Assembly (NCBI GenBank): GCA_963807005.1 | Contig: CAWDZK010000001.1 | Location: 868,001-932,000 of the forward strand | From: CAWDZK01 sp963807005 | GTDB taxonomy: Bacteria > Actinomycetota > Actinomycetes > JACCUZ01 | DNA: 64,000 nucleotides | Reading direction: 5' to 3' | Made by a program: the position numbers and the translations under genes | Shown here: piece after piece, positions 60,211-64,000 of the stretch | Numbering within the stretch: position 1 is the stretch's first letter | Layout of the letters: each line of letters starts with the position of its first letter | The notes under the pieces: generated by a model | Seen by the model: only the letters and a program-made list of their open reading frames with translations | The model's database searches: none | Told to the model about the DNA's origin: nothing

Positions 60211-61254
60211 GTGCCCACTCCCACCGCCCTGCGCGTCGCGCTGGTCCCCGGCGACGGCATCGGACCCGAGGTCGTCGCCGAAGGCGTGCGCGTCCTCGAC
60301 GCGGCGACCCGCGCGGCCGAGGTCAAGCTCGAGACCACCGAGTACGACCTCGGCGCGCGTCGGTGGCACGCCACGGGGGAGACCCTCCCGGACGGCGTGC
60401 TCGCCGAGCTACGGGGGCACGACGCCATCCTGCTCGGCGCCGTCGGCGACCCGACGGTGCCCAGCGGCGTGCTCGAGCGCGGCCTGCTGCTCAAGCTGCG
60501 GTTCGCCTTCGACCACCACGTCAACCTTCGCCCGGCGCGGCTCTACCCCGGGGTGGCTTCGCCGCTCGTCGACGGACGCGAGATCGACTTCGTCGTCGTC
60601 CGTGAGGGCACCGAGGGCCCGTACGTCGGCAACGGGGGCACCGTGCGCGAGGGCACCCCGCACGAGATCGCCACCGAGGTGAGCGTCAACACCGCATACG
60701 GCGTGGAGCGGGTCGTGCGAGACGCGTTCCGCCGCGCGGCGGCCCGGCCGCGACGCCACCTCACGCTGGTGCACAAGACGAACGTCCTCGTGCACGCGGG
60801 CGGCCTCTGGGCCCGGACCTTCGCCGCGGTCGCGGCCGACTTCCCCGAGGTGACCACCGACTACCTGCACGTCGACGCGGCGTCGATCTTCCTGGTCAGT
60901 CAGCCACAGCGGTTCGACGTCATCGTCACCGACAACCTCTTCGGCGACATCGTCACCGACCTCGCCGCAGCGATCACCGGGGGCATCGGCCTGGCGGCGA
61001 GCGGGAACCTCGACGTGAGCGGCAGCAACCCGTCGATGTTCGAGCCGGTACACGGGTCGGCCCCGGACATCGCCGGCACCGGCACCGCCGACCCGACAGC
61101 GACCATCCTGTCCGTCGCGCTGCTGCTCGAGCAGGTAGGACTGCCGGACGCCGCGTCCGCCGTCGAGCGGGCCGTCGCCTCCGACCTGGCGGCGCGGGGC
61201 GACGCCCGGCGCAGCACCCGCGAGGTCGGCGACGCCGTCCTCGAACGCCTCTGA
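60211..61254 (+). CDS. leuB: 3-isopropylmalate dehydrogenase
   Basis: This 347-residue NAD enzyme performs the third step of leucine synthesis. It opens with RVALVPGDGIGPEVVAEGVRVL. Substrate residues are in LLKLRFAFDHHVNLRPARLYPGV and VVREGTEGPYVGNGG, and the metal-binding aspartates are in DVIVTDNLFGDIVTDLAAAITGGIGLAASGNL. The C-terminal FEPVHGSAPDIAGTGTADPTATILSVALLLE is typical. GTG 60211 has no ribosome site; translation probably continues from the 37-residue ORF ending 2 nt earlier. ilvE follows after 57 nt with its own promoter. Confidence 0.96.
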   Translation: MPTPTALRVALVPGDGIGPEVVAEGVRVLDAATRAAEVKLETTEYDLGARRWHATGETLPDGVLAELRGHDAILLGAVGDPTVPSGVLERGLLLKLRFAFDHHVNLRPARLYPGVASPLVDGREIDFVVVREGTEGPYVGNGGTVREGTPHEIATEVSVNTAYGVERVVRDAFRRAAARPRRHLTLVHKTNVLVHAGGLWARTFAAVAADFPEVTTDYLHVDAASIFLVSQPQRFDVIVTDNLFGDIVTDLAAAITGGIGLAASGNLDVSGSNPSMFEPVHGSAPDIAGTGTADPTATILSVALLLEQVGLPDAASAVERAVASDLAARGDARRSTREVGDAVLERL

Positions 61255-61299
61255 GCAGCACGAACGGCTACCCAGGGGCGCCTCGAACGCCCTGAGAGG

Positions 61300-61305
61300 T
61301 ACCGT
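61300..61305 (+). promoter_or_regulatory. -10 box of ilvE
   Basis: TACCGT ends 6 nt before ATG 61312, giving a leaderless ilvE message. The same hexamer and spacing class serve the leuB leader and glgX. Confidence 0.55.
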
Positions 61306-61311
61306 CGGATC

Positions 61312-62400
61312 ATGAGTGACCTGACCATCGAGCTGAGCCCCTCGACCTCACCGCGCCCGGCCGAGGAACGCGCCGGCCTGCTGCAGGACCCTGGGTTCGG
61401 CCAGGTCTTCACCGACCACATGGTCACCGCCCGCTACTCGCCCGGATCGAGCTGGCACGACGCCCGGCTGACGGCGTACGCGCCGCTCACGCTGGACCCG
61501 GCGACCTCGGCGCTGCACTACGGCCAGGCGATCTTCGAGGGGCTCAAGGCCTACCACCAGCCCGACGGCTCGATCGCGGTGTTCCGTCCCGAGCAGAACG
61601 CCCGCCGCTTCCAGCGGTCCGCCCGACGGCTCGCCATGGCCGAGCTGCCCGAGCAGCTGTTCCTCGACGCGGTCAGCGCCCTGGTCACGGCCGACCGCGA
61701 CTGGGTGCCGACGAGGCCGGGTGAGTCGCTCTACCTGCGGCCGCTGGAGTTCGCCCTCGACCCGTTCCTGGGCGTCCGGCCGTCGCGCGAGTACCAGTTC
61801 CTGCTGTTCGCCTCGCCGGCCGGCGCGTACTTCTCCGGCGGCGTCCAGCCGGTGACCGTCTGGCTCTCGACGGAGTACACGCGCGCCGCACCAGGGGGCA
61901 CCGGCGAGGCGAAGTGCGCCGGGAACTACGCCGCCTCGCTCGTCGCGCAGGCTCAGGCTGCCGAGAAGGGGTGCGACCAGGTCGTCTGGCTCGACGCGGT
62001 GGAGCACCGCTACGTCGAGGAGATGGGCGGCATGAACCTGTACTTCGTGCGGTCCGACGGCCGGCTGGTCACGCCGGCGCTGACCGGCACCCTGCTCCCC
62101 GGCGTCACCCGCGACTCGATCATCCAGCTCGGCGCGGACATGGGGCTGGAGGTCGAGGAGCGTCGGGTCTCCACCGAGGAGTGGGAAGCGGGCAGCCGGG
62201 ACGGCACCATCACCGAGGTGTTCGCCTGCGGCACGGCTGCGGTCGTCACCCCGGTCGGCCGGGTCAAGCACGCCGCCGGTGAGTTCACCGTCGCGGACGG
62301 CCAGCCGGGCGCGGTGACGATGAAGGTCCGCGAGGCACTCCTGGGCATCCAGCACGGCACCGCGCCGGACCCGCACGGCTGGATGCACCGGATCGCCTGA
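61312..62400 (+). CDS. ilvE: Branched-chain amino acid aminotransferase
   Basis: This 362-residue fold-type IV aminotransferase carries out the last step for valine, leucine and isoleucine. It has HYGQAIFEGLKAYHQPDGSIAVFRPEQNARRFQRSARRLAM, YLRPLEFALDPFLGV and the cofactor lysine Lys201 in GTGEAKCAGNYAASL. The cofactor-binding EEMGGMNLYFV and GTLLPGVTRDSIIQLG also fit the class. The promoter geometry predicts leaderless expression, independent of leuB. No leader peptide is seen in front of it. Confidence 0.96.
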   Translation: MSDLTIELSPSTSPRPAEERAGLLQDPGFGQVFTDHMVTARYSPGSSWHDARLTAYAPLTLDPATSALHYGQAIFEGLKAYHQPDGSIAVFRPEQNARRFQRSARRLAMAELPEQLFLDAVSALVTADRDWVPTRPGESLYLRPLEFALDPFLGVRPSREYQFLLFASPAGAYFSGGVQPVTVWLSTEYTRAAPGGTGEAKCAGNYAASLVAQAQAAEKGCDQVVWLDAVEHRYVEEMGGMNLYFVRSDGRLVTPALTGTLLPGVTRDSIIQLGADMGLEVEERRVSTEEWEAGSRDGTITEVFACGTAAVVTPVGRVKHAAGEFTVADGQPGAVTMKVREALLGIQHGTAPDPHGWMHRIA

Positions 62401-62585
62401 GCGGCCCAGGCAGGCCGTCGCCCGGACCGGTGGCGGACGCCCCGTGCCCCCGACCGGCATACCCTCCGCCAACTCGCGCGGACGGCGGGCGATTTGCCAG
62501 GTCTGCCCACAGCGGGGATGGTGGGTGGTGCTTCTGGCACCCGACACGAGGCGTCGACCTGGCGCCGCTGAGAGGACCACGCGGT

Positions 62586-62996
62586 ATGACCACGCCCGCT
62601 GACAGCACGCCCACCGGCTCGCAGACCGAGGCCGTGATCGCGGCCGGCATGGCCGCCGGCGACACCGAGGCCGTGATGCGCGCGGTCGCCACCACCGAGG
62701 TGGTCGTCCCTCAGGCCGGCGGCACGCCCGAGGACGCCCCGGACGGCTCGATCTCGCTTCCCGTGATCGAGCAGGACGGCACCTCCTACGTCCCGGTCTT
62801 CACCTCCGCCGCCACCATGGCCAGCGCCGCGCCGGACATCGACGACTCGGTCTCGGTCAACGTCGCCGAGCTGGCCGCGAGCTGGCCCTCCGACGAGCTG
62901 TGGCTGGCCGTCAACCCGGGCACCGAGGACGGCCTCACGCTGCCCCCGGACGCCGTCCGCTCGCTCCCGGCGTACGTCGACGGCACCGCCGGCTGA
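62586..62996 (+). CDS. SseB-family N-terminal domain protein
   Basis: This 136-residue protein matches the SseB N-terminal domain in layout: an early helix with MAAGDTEAVMRAVATTEVVVPQ, then strands ISLPVIEQDGTSYVPVFTSAATMAS and the end AVNPGTEDGLTLPPDAVRSLPAYV. SseB-like proteins are small and of poorly known function in actinobacteria. ATG 62586 is preceded by GAGAGGACC. It is followed by a 10-bp hairpin and then the long cimA leader. Its link to amino acid synthesis is only positional. Confidence 0.75.
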   Translation: MTTPADSTPTGSQTEAVIAAGMAAGDTEAVMRAVATTEVVVPQAGGTPEDAPDGSISLPVIEQDGTSYVPVFTSAATMASAAPDIDDSVSVNVAELAASWPSDELWLAVNPGTEDGLTLPPDAVRSLPAYVDGTAG

Positions 62997-63046
62997 CCTC
63001 GCCGGCCGGCGCGTCATCCGGGGGCAGAGCCCCCTTCGAGCTCGCC

Positions 63047-63069
63047 CTCACCCCGTCGGACGGGGTGAG
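63047..63069 (+). terminator. Terminator hairpin after the SseB-like gene
   Basis: CTCACCCCGT (63047-63056) pairs perfectly with ACGGGGTGAG (63060-63069) around a 3-nt loop. A smaller GGGGGC/GCCCCC hairpin at 63020-63034 precedes it. There is no T tract. Confidence 0.65.
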
Positions 63070-63099
63070 GACGAGCCCTCCGGCCATCGCCGAGCCGGT

Positions 63100-63150
63100 T
63101 CACCACCTGGGGAGACGAGCCAGCCGAGCGTCGCTGTGACCAGGTGGTGA
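63100..63150. promoter_or_regulatory. Long-spaced inverted repeat upstream of the cimA leader
   Basis: TCACCACCTGG (63100-63110) and its exact complement CCAGGTGGTGA (63140-63150) are 29 nt apart and lie just before the candidate -35 (TTCCGC, 63159-63164). It could be a paired operator. Confidence 0.45.
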
Positions 63151-63197
63151 GACGGCGGTTCCGCAGGGTGGGCTGGCTCGGGCACTCTGGAGTCGTC

Positions 63198-63227
63198 ATG
63201 TGCACCACCCTCTGCATTACGAGCTGA
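63198..63227 (+). CDS. Leader peptide of cimA (9 residues)
   Basis: The frame reads MCTTLCITS. GGAG lies 5 nt upstream of its ATG, and a weak -10 candidate (CACTCT, 63183-63188) precedes it. It includes Leu, an ATT isoleucine codon (rare in this GC-rich DNA), three Thr and two Cys. CimA feeds isoleucine synthesis, so stalling at the Ile codon, or at Thr, would be meaningful. An intrinsic terminator begins 43 nt after its stop. Confidence 0.55.
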   Translation: MCTTLCITS

Positions 63228-63270
63228 GCGCGCCCGCCGGCGCTGCGGACCCCGCACCCGGCCGACGCGC

Positions 63271-63300
63271 AGACCTCCCGCGACCGCGGGGGGTCTTTTT
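63271..63300 (+). terminator. Intrinsic terminator/attenuator of cimA
   Basis: An 11-bp stem (63271-63281 with 63286-63296, one G-T pair) with a 4-nt loop is followed by a T tract into 63301. It lies 17 nt before the cimA ATG. Upstream, CCCCGC at 63250-63255 can pair with GCGGGG of the terminator and so could serve as an antiterminator. A branched stem (63228-63270) fills the space after the leader peptide. Confidence 0.88.
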
Positions 63301-63317
63301 GTTTGGCGGGAGACCTG

Positions 63318-64000
63318 ATGAGCGGCACCACCGGTGGCACGGCGGCCGACCCCCTGCGTGGCGTGGACGACGCCTTCCACGTCTACGACACGACGTTGCG
63401 CGACGGCGCGCAGCAGGAGGGCCTCGCGTTCTCGGTCGAGGACAAGCTGGCTGTCGCCGCGCACCTGGACGACCTCGGGGTCGGCTTCATCGAGGGGGGC
63501 TGGCCCGGCGCCAACCCCAAGGACACGGAGTTCTTCCGGCGGGCTGCGACCCAGCTCGACCTGAAGCATGCGCAGCTCGCCGCGTTCGGCGCGACCCGCC
63601 GACCCGGTGCGAAGGCCGCCGACGACCCACAGGTGGCCGCCCTGCGGAACTCCGGGGCCGGTGTGGTGACGCTGGTGGCCAAGAGCCACGCCCGCCACGT
63701 CGAGCTCGCCCTGCGCACGACCCTGGAGGAGAACCTCGCGATGGTGCGCGACTCGGTGACCCACCTGAACTCCGAGGGCCGGCGGGTGTTCCTCGACGCC
63801 GAGCACTTCTTCGACGGGTACGCCGCCGACCCGGCCTACGCGCTCGAGGTGCTGCGCGTCGCGGTCGAGGCCGGCGCCGACGTCGCTGTGCTCTGCGACA
63901 CGAACGGTGGCCGGCTGCCGGACGAGGTCGCCGACGTCGTGAACGCGGTGCGCGCGGCGACCAGTGCCCGGCTCGGCATCCACTGCCACAACGACGCCGG
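63318..64000 (+). CDS. cimA: Citramalate synthase, N-terminal part (runs off the window)
   Basis: The visible 227 residues have the 2-isopropylmalate synthase-type barrel: VYDTTLRDGAQQEG with the catalytic Arg-Asp, VGFIEGGWPGANPKDTEFF, VFLDAEHFFDGYAADPAYALEVL, LCDTNGG and the metal-binding GIHCHND at the window edge. The GGWPGANPKD signature separates citramalate synthase from LeuA and homocitrate synthase. The enzyme would make citramalate from pyruvate and acetyl-CoA, a threonine-independent route to 2-oxobutyrate and isoleucine. ATG 63318 follows GGGAG. A leader peptide and terminator lie directly upstream. Confidence 0.9.
   Translation, partial: MSGTTGGTAADPLRGVDDAFHVYDTTLRDGAQQEGLAFSVEDKLAVAAHLDDLGVGFIEGGWPGANPKDTEFFRRAATQLDLKHAQLAAFGATRRPGAKAADDPQVAALRNSGAGVVTLVAKSHARHVELALRTTLEENLAMVRDSVTHLNSEGRRVFLDAEHFFDGYAADPAYALEVLRVAVEAGADVAVLCDTNGGRLPDEVADVVNAVRAATSARLGIHCHNDA

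Overview
The window is GC-rich, gene-dense DNA with many GTG starts, 1-4 nt start/stop overlaps and a gene order that matches Actinomycetes. From memory, etfB-etfA-iscS-mnmA, the MetE-like gene, ligA, gatCAB, ilvBNC, serA and leuB occur in the same order in Mycobacterium tuberculosis (Rv3029c down to Rv2995c). It is therefore a chromosomal core region of an actinobacterium. The family cannot be fixed from the sequence alone. I saw no phage, transposase, CRISPR array, rRNA or tRNA.

Layout. 1-4660: the end of a coenzyme-B12 mutase subunit, a thioredoxin-TPR protein, a TasA-like/SipW secretion pair on the minus strand, a 23-residue membrane peptide and a phosphatase-acetyltransferase fusion. 4774-17240: alpha-glucan and trehalose metabolism. 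The tightly coupled minus-strand operon glgE-treS-mak-glgB makes branched glucan from trehalose, and the flanking glgP and glgX degrade it. 17286-21573: enoyl-CoA hydratase, methyltransferase, hexapeptide acyltransferase and a GH57 branching enzyme, a set resembling the mycobacterial methylglucose lipopolysaccharide neighbourhood. 21623-27316: a secreted DNRLRE/FG-GAP protein and a large cyclase-ATPase-TPR regulator. 27463-42190: electron-transfer flavoprotein, cysteine desulfurase and tRNA thiolase, DNA ligase, a GGDEF-EAL protein, and gatCAB with a 64-residue membrane peptide between gatA and gatB. 42360-48501: an S51 peptidase, an LppZ-like lipoprotein, a patatin, a 2-hydroxyacid dehydrogenase, an unknown membrane-anchored protein and a PAP2 protein. 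48716-64000: branched-chain amino acid and serine synthesis (ilvD, ilvBNC, serA, leuB, ilvE, cimA) interrupted by an HD-GYP protein and a sodium:solute symporter.

Regulation. Many starts lie 6-7 nt after a TANNNT box, so leaderless mRNAs look common. Three branched-chain genes (ilvB, leuB, cimA) have short upstream peptide ORFs carrying Leu/Val/Ile codons; two of these are followed by textbook intrinsic terminators just before the gene. A perfect TGTGA-N6-TCACA site overlaps the serA promoter.

Repeats. Two families of intergenic palindromes are present: a 72-73 bp family (three copies) and a 53-59 bp family (two copies). The most unusual protein-level feature is a SipW-type signal peptidase that ends in a segment resembling the signal of its own substrates.
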